Source: Chrysochromulina parva (Eukaryota > Haptophyta > Prymnesiales > Chrysochromulinaceae). Taken from it: a stretch of DNA of 22,855 bases. Under the pieces are notes generated by a model, which did not search any database, was not told the origin of the DNA, and saw only the letters and a list, made by a program, of their open reading frames with translations. Shown piece after piece: positions 1 through 8,380 of the stretch. The stretch covers positions 1-22,855 of the forward strand of contig PJAB01000632.1 in assembly GCA_002887195.1 (NCBI GenBank), written 5' to 3'. The translations under genes and the position numbers were made by a program. Position 1 is the first letter of the stretch, and every line of letters starts with the position of its first letter.

Positions 1-947
1 GCGGGCGCGAGAATGGACGGCGCCACGGACGCAAGCGCGGGCGCGGGCGTGGGCGTGGGCGTGGGCGCGGCGGCGGGCGCGGCGCGCACCTTCAACGGCG
101 CAAGTCGGAGCAACCGCCGCTCTCGCAGCACGTGTAGAAAGTAGTGGCGCCAAAAGGAGCTCTCCTTGAGCTTCCCGCGCACGAGGCGGAAGCGCTTCTC
201 AGCGACGGATGGGTCAAAGAGGAGTGCCGCGCGTGCGCAGCTGAGGAGCACTTCGAGCTCGGCCTCGACGAAGGGGTCGTCCCCAGCGCCACTGCCACCA
301 CTCCTGCCGCCGCCGCCGCCGCCGCCGCTCAGGAGCGCGGGCAACTCGGGCGCCTCGGTGAAGCTCGCGTCGAAGTCGGAGAGGCGGCGGACAGCCTGCT
401 CCAGGGCGCTGCGCAGGCTCGGCGTCGGTGCATCTAGCCACGGGGCCTCCGCGACCGGGTCCTCAACGGGAGCTGTTGCCGTTGATGGCGCGGCAGCCGT
501 GCCCGATAGCACCGCCAGCCCCACCTGCACGTGCTTCAGGCTCTCCGCGAGCTGCTGGCGCTCCGCGCGCTGTGCCTCCTCAGTGCAGTATCGCGCCTGC
601 TCGCGCTGGTACTGCTCGACGCTCTCCTCGTACTTGGCCTTGAGACTGTCCGCGACGCCGCCAAAGGCAGAGCTGAAGACGCTCGTCGCGGGCGCGGCAC
701 TTTCGAGTAGGCCATCGAACTTTGCCATGGCGGCCGACGGCACCACGCTCGTCACGCTCGAGAACAAGCCACTCAGGGACGGTGGCGCAGACGATGGAGC
801 GGCTGCAGTCGACGAGAAGCCGAGCGATGAGAACCAGCCCGAGTCGGAGGCCGCAGGCGCCGCCGCCCGAGAGGCGGCTACTGACACGGGCGTGGGCGGT
901 GCATGAGCGTCGAGCCACTTGTCGAACTCCTCAACGCTCTCCGCCAT
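1..947 (-). CDS. BSD-domain protein, partial at left edge
   Basis: The frame opens at the ATG at 947 and stays open to the window edge. The N-terminus starts MAESVEEFDKWLDAH, then runs through an Ala/Ser/Pro-rich stretch, a charged helical stretch (KAKYEESVEQYQREQ), a poly-Gly run encoded by GGC repeats near 310-330, and a C-terminal block of about residues 232-275. That block contains FDPSVAEKRF and SSFWRHYFLHV, which match the FW..YF core of BSD domains. BSD domains occur in TFIIH p62, synapse-associated proteins and DOS2-like proteins; the short acidic-helical plus BSD layout fits the last two better than p62. A donor-like AAG|GTGCGC at 90/89 suggests that the exon ends there after 286 codons and that the GC-rich hexamer-rich DNA to the edge is intron. 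The exact role is unknown. Reading-frame support is good; family assignment rests on one motif block. Confidence 0.7.
   Translation of the reverse strand, partial: MAESVEEFDKWLDAHAPPTPVSVAASRAAAPAASDSGWFSSLGFSSTAAAPSSAPPSLSGLFSSVTSVVPSAAMAKFDGLLESAAPATSVFSSAFGGVADSLKAKYEESVEQYQREQARYCTEEAQRAERQQLAESLKHVQVGLAVLSGTAAAPSTATAPVEDPVAEAPWLDAPTPSLRSALEQAVRRLSDFDASFTEAPELPALLSGGGGGGGRSGGSGAGDDPFVEAELEVLLSCARAALLFDPSVAEKRFRLVRGKLKESSFWRHYFLHVLRERRLLRLAPLKVRAAPAAAPTPTPTPAPALASVAPSILAP
45..65 (+). repeat. GGGCGT hexamer repeat, G-quadruplex candidate
   Basis: Four GGG runs at 45-47, 51-53, 57-59 and 63-65 are separated by three bases each, which meets the simple G-quadruplex pattern on the + strand. 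It lies in the presumed intron of the BSD-domain gene, on the non-template strand relative to that gene's C-rich transcript. Confidence 0.5.
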
Positions 948-1286
948 CCGTTCCGTCCAAAGGCCCTCCACGGACCAGACAAACCTGAAGTCCCGCCATG
1001 AACGTCCAGAAGCAGGTTACCGGTACGACATGTTTACGAGAAGTGTATAGTGTGGTCTTTTTAGTCAACATCTCGATACAATGGCAACAATGGAAGGACA
1101 CGCAGGACACGCAGGAGTAGGTGTTGAGGAGGGGCCGGGGTTCCGTTGCGTCGGAGGCTTTTCGTCTCTTCACGGCCAATGGCTATGATTCAACACCCAA
1201 GACACCGGACGGGCGTACATACGGAGCAGCCCCTAGCTCGGTGACCCCTGGTCTTTGATGCAAGACTTCCGTATTTGGAACATTTA
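948..1286. promoter_or_regulatory. Divergent intergenic region between BSD and DHHC genes
   Basis: This 339-nt stretch separates two start codons pointing outward, so it should hold both promoters. It is less GC-rich than the genes, especially 1030-1090. It contains the 8-mer ACCGGTAC at 1019-1026, which also occurs near two other gene starts in the window. No clear TATA box was seen. Confidence 0.4.
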
Positions 1287-2015
1287 ATGTCGCACAAGTA
1301 CACGGAGGCGAGTCCGCTCGAGCCCGTATCGACAAGCAACGAGGAGTTTGTTATATTGAGCTTGCCTCCCATGCCAAAGCCCGACCACATGCAGGGGCTG
1401 TCCGAGTCAGCGTGTGGCTTCATCTTCGTTGTTGCGATCATCATCGGCGCGGTGGTGGCCGTGAGCGCAGTGCAGTGGGGTCTCCCTTGTCCCATCGCGA
1501 TCAGCTTTTCCGTGGCCATCTATGTCGAGGCTGCCATCGCCTTTAGCTGCCTGATGGGCGTGCTATGCGCCGACCCAGGCGTGGTCCTTCGCACGCCGCA
1601 GACCGTCTTCCCGATTCCGCATGAGGTCCAGGCGTGCCTCAACACGGGCATGCCGCTCGAGGAGCTCGAGAAGAATCTCGTAGGTCCTGACGGGCGCGTC
1701 TACTGCGTTCGCTGCCTAGTGTGGCGGCCGAGCGAGCATAGGAGCAGTGACTCCGAGCGCTGGAAGGGGCATCACTGCCGCGTGTGCAACCGGTGCGTCG
1801 CCAAGTTTGACCACCACTGCGGCGTCTTCGGACGTTGCATCGCGGGCGATGCTTATGGCAGGAGCTCGGCTGAGCGCGGGAACATCGTGTACTTCTATGC
1901 GCTGCTCACGATGGCGGGGGTCGCATTTGTCACTCTATTTCTGGCGACTCTGACAGCCGGCTCATGTGTTCCGAGCCGAGTGGTCATCTCGAGTGAAACG
2001 GGCACACGCCACTAA
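1287..2015 (+). CDS. DHHC-type protein S-acyltransferase (palmitoyltransferase)
   Basis: This 242-aa membrane protein should transfer palmitate from acyl-CoA to cysteines of target proteins. The first ATG in frame is at 1287 (MSHKYTEASP); codons upstream at 1275-1286 have only a TTG start. Hydrophobic segments lie at about residues 42-63, 69-94 and 200-224. The DPG motif follows TM2 (residues 96-98). The cysteine-rich domain has YCVRC at 139-143, GHHCRVCNRCV at 161-171 and the catalytic DHHC at 175-178, followed by GVFGRCIAG. Two odd points stand out: about 11 extra residues sit between WRP and GHHC, and about 10 more follow CIAG. The usual fourth membrane helix and the TTxE region are missing, so the C-terminus may be shortened or continue in an unrecognised exon. 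The family call is firm; subfamily and substrates are not knowable here. Confidence 0.88.
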   Translation: MSHKYTEASPLEPVSTSNEEFVILSLPPMPKPDHMQGLSESACGFIFVVAIIIGAVVAVSAVQWGLPCPIAISFSVAIYVEAAIAFSCLMGVLCADPGVVLRTPQTVFPIPHEVQACLNTGMPLEELEKNLVGPDGRVYCVRCLVWRPSEHRSSDSERWKGHHCRVCNRCVAKFDHHCGVFGRCIAGDAYGRSSAERGNIVYFYALLTMAGVAFVTLFLATLTAGSCVPSRVVISSETGTRH

Positions 2016-2044
2016 CACGGCCACTAAAAACTCAGAGTAGGTAA

Positions 2045-2060
2045 AATTATAGTGATAATT
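2045..2060. repeat. Small AT-rich inverted repeat in a convergent 3' region
   Basis: The 6-bp arms AATTAT and ATAATT flank AGTG. It lies 30 nt after the DHHC stop codon, in the AT-rich part of the convergent gap (2016-2223) with the Rieske gene. It may be part of a 3'-end processing region. Nothing else was seen in the gap, whose second half (2135-2223) is GC-rich. Confidence 0.3.
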
Positions 2061-2223
2061 GAAACTGACAAACAACGATAACCATGTTCCCTTGGTTGAA
2101 AAGTAGCCTCGGGTCACTAATTCTCAGATCTGGAGATTCGCCGCCCGGGGGACATTTTGGCTGTCCCGGCCTCGGCGGCTACGGCCTACGCCTGCGGCAC
2201 GGGGCTTCCGCCGGCCGCGGCGG

Positions 2224-2884
2224 TTACGCCCCACGAACTACCCGCAGGTCCTTTTCTTCCCACCTCGACATCAGGACCGCTCCGTCGGACTGGCGCACGT
2301 CGACGCGTGCCAGCTTGAGCGGCGCGGGCGCCGGCCCGCGCGTAACAGAGCCGTCAGCAGCATCTGCCAAACGCGAGTCGAACCCGTGGCACTCACGACG
2401 AGGCTGGGTGCAATTCTGGGTAGCGAGACGGTAGCGAGACGACCGGCTTGCAGGGGAACTCACATCGCGAGCCATGGCAGGGACAGGCGAAGCCGCCGGT
2501 GAGTGGATCCGGCTGCACGAGGCAGCCCAGATGCGTGCACTCTGCTCGCAGTGCGTAGGGCTGCACGTTGCGCTCGTCGCCCGTCGCAACCGTGAGCAGA
2601 AAGTGCGGTTCGCCGTCGAGACCGAGCACCAAGTCGGGCACATCGGTGACGTGGCTCTTTAGCCAGCTGTCCATCGTCACGACTGCGCCGTTGCGATCCG
2701 TCACTGGCTCAGGCGCGGACACCGCTCCAGATGGCATGGCAGAGAAAGCGAAAGGGGCCGCTGTGGCTGCCGAGGTTGTGAACGACCGACGGCTGCAACC
2801 TGCGCAGGACGGTCGGACGGGCTGGCTCGAATGTGCCCAGTGGATAAAAAGCGCAAAGATTTCGATCGACAAGCGCTCCCGCAT
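2224..2884 (-). CDS. petC: Cytochrome b6f Rieske iron-sulfur protein, spliced, 5' end uncertain
   Basis: This is the [2Fe-2S] subunit of the plastid cytochrome b6f complex, which passes electrons from plastoquinol to cytochrome f. The ligand motifs CTHLGC and CPCHGS are present at the usual short plastid-type spacing. Upstream, NGAVVTMDSWLKSH and VLGLDGEPHFLLTV align with the family's pre-cluster region. Removing a 100-nt intron (2364-2463; donor GTGAGT, acceptor GGCAG) joins CHGSR to YAADGSVTRGPAPAPL and restores the conserved C-terminus, ending DLRVVRGA at 2224. The start is unclear. ATG 2884 gives 186 aa, and ATG 2737 gives 137 aa starting MPSGAVSAPEP. Neither gives a convincing membrane helix with a glycine-rich hinge or a normal bipartite presequence, so 5' exons may lie upstream, or the anchor is lost. 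The Rieske identity is firm; the N-terminus is not. Confidence 0.82.
2364..2463 (-). other. Intron of petC
   Basis: This is a 100-nt GT-AG intron, phase 1, with donor GAT|GTGAGT and acceptor TTGGCAG|AT. Removal recreates the Tyr codon and continuous Rieske homology. Read unspliced, the upstream frame hits a stop inside it. It holds a perfect 11-bp tandem duplication (2420-2430 and 2431-2441 on the + strand). Confidence 0.85.
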
Positions 2885-4225
2885 TATCCGACGTCGGCGG
2901 CAGAGTTTGCCAAAACGCTCAAAATAATTGTTTGCAAACTTCGGCGTGCGTGATTGTCCGAATGCTTCTGTAGTAGATGAAGGCCTAAAACCGGCCTGAA
3001 TATTTTTCCAAATCGGGCTCGAGACCCTTTCATGGTGCATGCGACGAAAGAACGCACTCATCCGGATTGACCCATGTCAGTTGCCCCTGGACCAGCGGTG
3101 GGGGAACCAGTCGTCGACGGCGAACCGGTGTCGATTGGAGAGCCCACTCCATTCTGCACGACCAGCGCTCAAGGCCAATTTGCAGACACGCCCAACCTTT
3201 GCGCTGGGCCACTCACGGGGCCAGCTCCTCTCCTGCTAGCGCGTGAAGTCGAAGGAGTGTACTATCATGCTGAAGCGGGCCATGCACTTAGCATAGCGAT
3301 CTGCACGTCGTGCGGCTGCAGCGACTGCTACTGCGGGTGCTGCTTCTTCGTGCGCCAACTGAGCCCGAACCCCCAACTTGGCGCCCCTGATATGCCCCGA
3401 AGAGCTAACTGGTGAGATTTCCTCCTCACAGGGCGTGATGCCATTCTTGCCCATCCTGATGGGCCGGAGTGCGTCGTGCAAGGGCAAGAAGACGAACACC
3501 TTCAACGACTGCGTCCTGTTCCATACGTTCGCGGATCGCCACACTCTTCACGTCTATCTCGGCTGCTGCCTTGGGGATAAGTTTGTGCGCGTTGCTGAAT
3601 GAGGTGGCTCTCTACTAGCCGCAGACAATCGCTCTCCAAAGTCGGCCCACGGAAGCGCCGGGGTGGACGGCAAAACCGGGAGTTGCCCTTGGACCCGTAG
3701 GCCCACTGGTGCGCTCGCCAACCGCGCGTGGGCGCCTTCTGTGAGACAGAAAACCCGGCGGGCGGATCCGCGCTCAAGCGCATCGAGTCGGACGCGCGCG
3801 GCCGCCCGGCGAGGCGGCGTGTCTTGGCCGGGCCGCTTCGCGCGCGTTGGCGCGAGCATGCACGATGCCGGGGGGGCGCGGCAAGATCTGTCAGTACGCC
3901 ACATCAGACCGCACAGACGGAGATGAAACCGTGCTGCGCACTAACTGCGCACTGGCGAGTGGCTCGGGCCCCGTGATGTAGAGATGCAGCACCACTCAGC
4001 ATTGTCCACCTGGTCCACTTAAAAATGAAAAACAGTGGACCTTAGTCCTTACCCCCCCGCAGTAACTTGAGTCTTGAGTGTACCTCAAAAAAGGACCAGG
4101 GGGGAGGTAATCTCTCATGGAAAATCGCACGAGCTAAAGATGCCGTGCATGTACTCACCCTGTCCATCCGCGGGCATGCGGGAGCGGATGTAGTCACCGC
4201 GCTCCAACTACTTCGGGAAGCGCGC
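2885..4225. other. Long stretch with no convincing gene
   Basis: Several overlapping open frames exist on both strands, but none resembles a family I know. The best is 3074-3415 (+), 113 codons from ATG, starting MSVAPGPAVGEPVVDGEPV and holding a cysteine cluster (CTSCGCSDCYCGCC). I give it low weight because it has no upstream signal and no recognisable fold. The part at 2890-3030 is AT-richer and could contain upstream petC sequence or its promoter. The part at 3600-3960 is very GC-rich and open in many frames, as expected by chance. A GGTCCACT/AGTGGACC inverted repeat lies at 4012-4041. Confidence 0.35.
4012..4041. repeat. 8-bp inverted repeat with A-rich loop
   Basis: The arms GGTCCACT (4012-4019) and AGTGGACC (4034-4041) are perfect, with a 14-nt A-rich loop. 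It sits about 185 nt beyond the stop of the minus-strand plastid protein gene, so it could lie in that gene's 3' region. Function is unknown. Confidence 0.4.
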
Positions 4226-4606
4226 TTAGGAGAGGAGGGTGGGCAGCAGCACCGCAAAGGTGCCGAGGCCGACCACAGTCACAGCGATCTGGAGCGTCGA
4301 GATCTCAAGATCCTGGAAGTTCTCGGCCGAGAAGAAGGAAGGCAGACCGTCCTGGACGGCAGTCGTGGGCGCCGGGCCCTGGAAGAAGAGGTAGTCCTCG
4401 CCATTCTCAAACGCCTGCACCTGCACAGACTGGCCGTTGTCGCCGAGCCAGCCATCGCTGTCGCCCTTCCTGCCGCCGAACGGACCCTTGGGCGCGACCA
4501 TCGAGACCGAGCCTGCGCGCGATACGGCGCGCAGCGGAGCGACAGCGTTGAAGGCCGAGGTCGGCGCCGCGAGCATGCCGAAGAGCGCAACCAAGGAGAT
4601 CTGCAT
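4226..4606 (-). CDS. Plastid-targeted small single-helix membrane protein
   Basis: This 126-aa protein starts at ATG 4606; in-frame codons further upstream only offer GTG. Residues 1-18 (MQISLVALFGMLAAPTSA) form a signal peptide, followed at once by Phe19. The TSA|F junction plus a basic Ser/Ala-rich stretch (residues 19-38) is the bipartite plastid presequence of algae with secondary red plastids. The mature part is short, with a Gly-rich stretch, then VQVQAFENGEDYLFFQGPAP, then SFFSAENFQDLEI and one hydrophobic helix at about residues 105-123, ending at LLS. A nucleus-encoded small thylakoid protein, possibly an accessory photosystem subunit, is likely. I do not recognise the family with certainty and give no symbol. 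It is divergent from the glycosyltransferase gene, with a 212-nt gap. A strong donor-like GTGAGTAC lies downstream at 4158-4151, so the 3' UTR may be spliced. Confidence 0.75.
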   Translation of the reverse strand: MQISLVALFGMLAAPTSAFNAVAPLRAVSRAGSVSMVAPKGPFGGRKGDSDGWLGDNGQSVQVQAFENGEDYLFFQGPAPTTAVQDGLPSFFSAENFQDLEISTLQIAVTVVGLGTFAVLLPTLLS

Positions 4607-4818
4607 TTGTTGGATGCGGAGTACCCAGATTTGCGAGATGCGAGGAGTTTGATTTGCGCTACTTAAGAAAGTCGACGTCGTCACGCAGACCGCGCCCGTG
4701 CCTGCTCACAACCCTTCTCGCGAGATTCTCTTCGTGTGTAACGAAGCCAGGCAAACTTTGGCGTCTGCCACAGTCGTCTGTCTGCGAACCGACCGCCGTG
4801 GTCGTGTACCCCTAGGCG
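4607..4818. promoter_or_regulatory. Divergent promoter region with start-codon-proximal duplication
   Basis: This 212-nt gap separates the divergent starts of the plastid membrane protein and the glycosyltransferase. The 19-mer ACCGACCGCCGTGGTCGTG at 4788-4806 recurs at 4824-4842 inside the signal-peptide coding region of the + gene, exactly 36 nt (12 codons) apart. The upstream copy is followed in frame by a TAG before the ATG. Confidence 0.5.
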
Positions 4819-6492
4819 ATGGCACCGACCGCCGTGGTCGTGGCCCTCCTCCTCGCCCAGTGCCGTCGCGACAGCCCGGTGACAGTCAGCGACGCGGACG
4901 TGGAGAAGGTGCGCGCGGACGACCTGGCCCACTTAGCCAAGCGCGAGATTGACCCCGCCGCCGTGCGCGCGCTCGACGGTGGCGCGTGCAAGGGCAAAGG
5001 CTCGACGCAAGACGGCGTCGCCGAGGACCTCAATGGCAAGTGCATCGACTTCGGCACGCCGTGGACGATTCTGCCGGCCGAGGACGGTTCGCACAGCCAC
5101 ACGCCGATGACGTTCCTGCCCCCGGTCAGCAATGTCCGAGCACCTGCAGCACCCGAGGTCGCGCAGCATGCTGCCAAGCTGCGCGCGGCGGTGCTTGGGA
5201 TGCAGTTCCCTGCCATGTGCCCGCAACAGGGGCGTGGCGTCATGTACTACCACACGCTACCCCAGGTCGGCTTCGGCTCGGTCATCGAATACGCGACCAT
5301 GCACCAGGCACGCGCGCTCGCCATCCAGACGCAGTTCCGCGTCGGTGCCGAGTCGTCGGTCGCATGGGCGTCGTCGTGGTTCTGCGGCCCTGAGCGCTCG
5401 CTCGCGTGCTACTTCAACATGACAAGCTGCTGCGCGCCAGTGCAGACGCAAAATGGCCAGCCACTCATCCTCGCGCGACGTCGCGACCCGATCAACACGG
5501 CGGCAAGGGGCTTCAACGAGTACGGCTCGATGTGGGTGTATTCACAGCTCACGTACCTCCTCTTCGAGAACCTGACGCCGCACACGCGCAAGGCGCTGGC
5601 CGAGCGGCGCGCGACGACGCTCGCGACGAATCTGCGCTCGATGTCGACCCTCCTGCCCCCGCGCCATGGTGTGGGCGACGCGGCCGCCGGCGCCTCCCGC
5701 CCACTGGTGATCGGCATGCATATCCGGCGGGGCGACTCATGCAGCAACGGCCGGTACTGCCCCAAGAACCTGACTTCGAGCTACTTTGCAGCGGCGGCAC
5801 AGCTGCGGGCGACCTACGGCGCGAACCACATCCTCCTGGCCACTGACGATGGCGAAGCAGCCTCCATGTGCGCGCAGCGCCACATGGGCTTCGTTTGCAC
5901 CACGCAGAGCATCGAGCGCTCCAAGTTTCTGAATGGGAATGTGGCGGGGACCGCCGGGCTCATTGAGAATCGCGTGGCGCAGCACGATCAGAAGGACGAC
6001 CCGCTCTCCGGCAGCGCGGTCTCGCTCGACGCCCTTGCGGATATTGATATGCTCGCCGACGCGGACATGTTCGTGCTGCTCTTCCGCTCGTGCTTCGCCC
6101 GAGTCGCCTACGGGCTGGCGCTCGCCCGCAATAATCGGCCGCCGCCGGTCATTTCTCTCGAGGCCCCGTGGTCGCCCTCCCGCATGGGCAAGCTGGCGGG
6201 GGGCAAGATGCTTGGGCGCAAGATGGACACGGCATGTGTTGGCAAGGCTTGTGGTGGCAAGGCACTGCGCAGACAGCGCAAGCTGGGGGCTAGGACTGGC
6301 GGCATTCCGGAGGGGGGCGGCGGGGGCGGCCAAAACGCGGAGGCAAAGGCGCTGCGCAGGCAGCGGAAGGCGGCCTATTTGGCAAAGGGGGTTGGGGGCA
6401 AGCCGAGGAATCTAAGGAAGCTCGCGGAGATGAGGCGGCGGCAGCAGGCACGAGGAGATTTGCCAGCCGAGGAAGGTAGCGCTTCGAGGTAG
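4819..6492 (+). CDS. Secretory GT23-like fucosyltransferase-family protein
   Basis: This 557-aa protein probably acts in the ER or Golgi as a glycosyltransferase. MAPTAVVVALLLAQ is a short signal sequence or anchor. The catalytic region holds IGMHIRRGDSC (298-308), which matches the nucleotide-sugar binding H.RR.D motif of alpha-1,6/O-fucosyltransferase superfamilies. It also holds ILLATDDGE (338-346) and DADMFVLLFRSCFARVAYGLA (about 414-434), equivalent to the conserved D..FV.TF.S...R..YEL block of FUT8-type enzymes. N-glycosylation sequons (NMT 200, NLT 251, NLT 317) agree with a luminal location. After about residue 450 comes an unusual basic, Gly/Lys/Arg-rich tail with KALRRQRK repeated at 481-488 and 510-517; enzymes of this family do not normally carry it. 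Acceptor specificity cannot be told. The family call is fairly secure; fucose as donor is inferred. Confidence 0.8.
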   Translation: MAPTAVVVALLLAQCRRDSPVTVSDADVEKVRADDLAHLAKREIDPAAVRALDGGACKGKGSTQDGVAEDLNGKCIDFGTPWTILPAEDGSHSHTPMTFLPPVSNVRAPAAPEVAQHAAKLRAAVLGMQFPAMCPQQGRGVMYYHTLPQVGFGSVIEYATMHQARALAIQTQFRVGAESSVAWASSWFCGPERSLACYFNMTSCCAPVQTQNGQPLILARRRDPINTAARGFNEYGSMWVYSQLTYLLFENLTPHTRKALAERRATTLATNLRSMSTLLPPRHGVGDAAAGASRPLVIGMHIRRGDSCSNGRYCPKNLTSSYFAAAAQLRATYGANHILLATDDGEAASMCAQRHMGFVCTTQSIERSKFLNGNVAGTAGLIENRVAQHDQKDDPLSGSAVSLDALADIDMLADADMFVLLFRSCFARVAYGLALARNNRPPPVISLEAPWSPSRMGKLAGGKMLGRKMDTACVGKACGGKALRRQRKLGARTGGIPEGGGGGGQNAEAKALRRQRKAAYLAKGVGGKPRNLRKLAEMRRRQQARGDLPAEEGSASR

Positions 6493-6788
6493 CGCTGCTA
6501 CGTGGTCATGAAGCATCACTACTGGGGCGGGGCAATGCGCGCTTACCCCTTGGGTGTACTGAGCGTGGGCGTGTGACGCGTGAGGGCGCTTACTGGTATA
6601 CTCAAGTACGGTGGGAGTATCCCACCTCCCACTTCCCACGAAGAGCACAGTACAGAACAGTGCTCAGTGGGTGCCAATCGCACCTCCAAACTTCAAAGCA
6701 TATAACTGTGACACCGTCGGAACACAGCAGCATTTTTTGGCGTCTCGACGCACGTGTGTGCGCTCGCGGCCGCTGTCCACCGGTACCG
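6493..6788 (+). promoter_or_regulatory. 5' region of the alanine-rich protein gene
   Basis: These 296 nt lie between the glycosyltransferase stop and the next start on the same strand. They hold an inverted repeat GTGGGA-GTA-TCCCAC (6611-6625) and the 8-mer ACCGGTAC at 6779-6786, two bases before the ATG. A long open frame from 6573 runs into the next gene in frame, but it starts from a non-ATG codon. The ATG at 6789 gives a better N-terminus. Confidence 0.4.
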
Positions 6789-7647
6789 ATGGGAGCTGAG
6801 GAGTCGAAGCCGTCGGGTGATATCCCAGCTGAGGGCCTCGAGAGGATCGCCGCGCTCGAGCAGGAGCTCGCGGCGGCGCGTGCGGCGGTGAAGCCGTCAG
6901 CACGGGGATCAGCACGGGGATCGGCACGGGGAATGGCATCGTCCACACCCAGGCAATCGGCACGAGGTTTACTGGATTTCATAGCGCCGCCCCCACCACC
7001 ACCCCCAGAACCCACGAGCACTGACTGGCTCGACAAGGTGGGTGCGACGCAGATGCTCGTGGACCAGCTGATGGGAGGGCCTTCAGAGATGCTGCTCCCT
7101 GAAGCGCTGCTCGCCCGACCGCTCCGTCGTGAGCTCCTGCTCGAGGCGCTGGCCTCGCCGGCGCTCCATGAGAAGATCTCTGGCGCGATGTTGCAGGATC
7201 TCCTCGACGAGGCCAAGTTCCAGCTCGGGGAGCACATGCACATCAAGCCCGAAGAGAGCAAGGTCGCCTCCACCTTTGCCGAAGAGCTCGCCCTGGCTGC
7301 CATGGCCAAAGGCGCGCTGAGGAGCCTCTCCGCGGATGACATCGAGGCGATCGGGTTCGTCTCAAGTGAGGAGGCGACGATGCGCTCGTGGATCGGTGTG
7401 GCGCGCGAGCGCGCCGGACTGCCGCCGCCGCCCGCGCCCGTCGAGCTGCCCGCGCTGCCAGAGGCGCCCGTGCCCCCTTCGCTGCCAGACGATCCGACGA
7501 GGGTGGTGGACTGCCACGTCCTCATCTCAGAAGAGGGCGACGCCACGGTGGCGGTGGACGAGAGCGCCGAGGTCAAGGCGGCAGCAGAGGCGTTCGAGGC
7601 GGCACAAGAAGCGTACGCGGTCGCTCAGGAAGCATACCAGGCCGAGA

Positions 7648-7680
<33 letters not shown>

Positions 7681-8349
7681 AGGCGGCGGCGGCGGAGGAG
7701 GAGGTGGAGTTTCTGCGAGTGGATGAGGTGGTGGCGGCGCATCTTTTCGACACGCTCGTAGAGCACGTGGAGAAAGTGCGAGCAGAGCGGGCTGCGGCCG
7801 AGGCGGTCGAGGCGGCCCGGCTGGAGGCGGAGCAGCTCGAGCAGGTGCGTCCTCTGAGTGCCTCTGATTGCCACCCTTATCCTGTGGTTGCAGCTCGAGC
7901 AGGTGCGTCCTCTGAGTGTCCTCTGATTGCATCTGATTGCATCTGATTGACTCTGACTGCCACCCTAATCCTGTGGCTGTGGCTCGAGCAGGAGCGACTT
8001 GCGGCCGAGGCGGCGGCAGCCGAGGCGGTCCGTCTCGAGGAGGAGCGGCTGGCAGCGGAGGCAGCCGAGGCGGAGCGGCTGGCAGCGGAGGCAGCCGAGG
8101 CGGAGCGGCTGGCAGCGGAGGCAGCCGAGGCGGAGCGGCTGGCAGCGGAGGCGGCGGCGGCCGAGGCGGTAGCGGAGGCGGCGGCGGCGGCTGCGGCCGC
8201 GGCCGCGGCTGCGGAGGCGGAAGCGCAGGCGAAGGCGGAGGCGGAGGCGGCTGCGGAAGCAGCGGTGGCTGCGGAAGCAGCGGCGGCCGAGGCGGCGGCG
8301 GCCGAGGCTGCGGCAGCGGCGGCAGCGGAAGCGGCGGCGGTGGAGGCGG

Positions 8350-8380
<31 letters not shown>

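Noticed and set aside
3427..3460. Very short GTGAGA...CACAG intron near 3416-3435
   Set aside because: It would be only about 20 nt, too short for known spliceosomal introns, and no conserved protein is gained.
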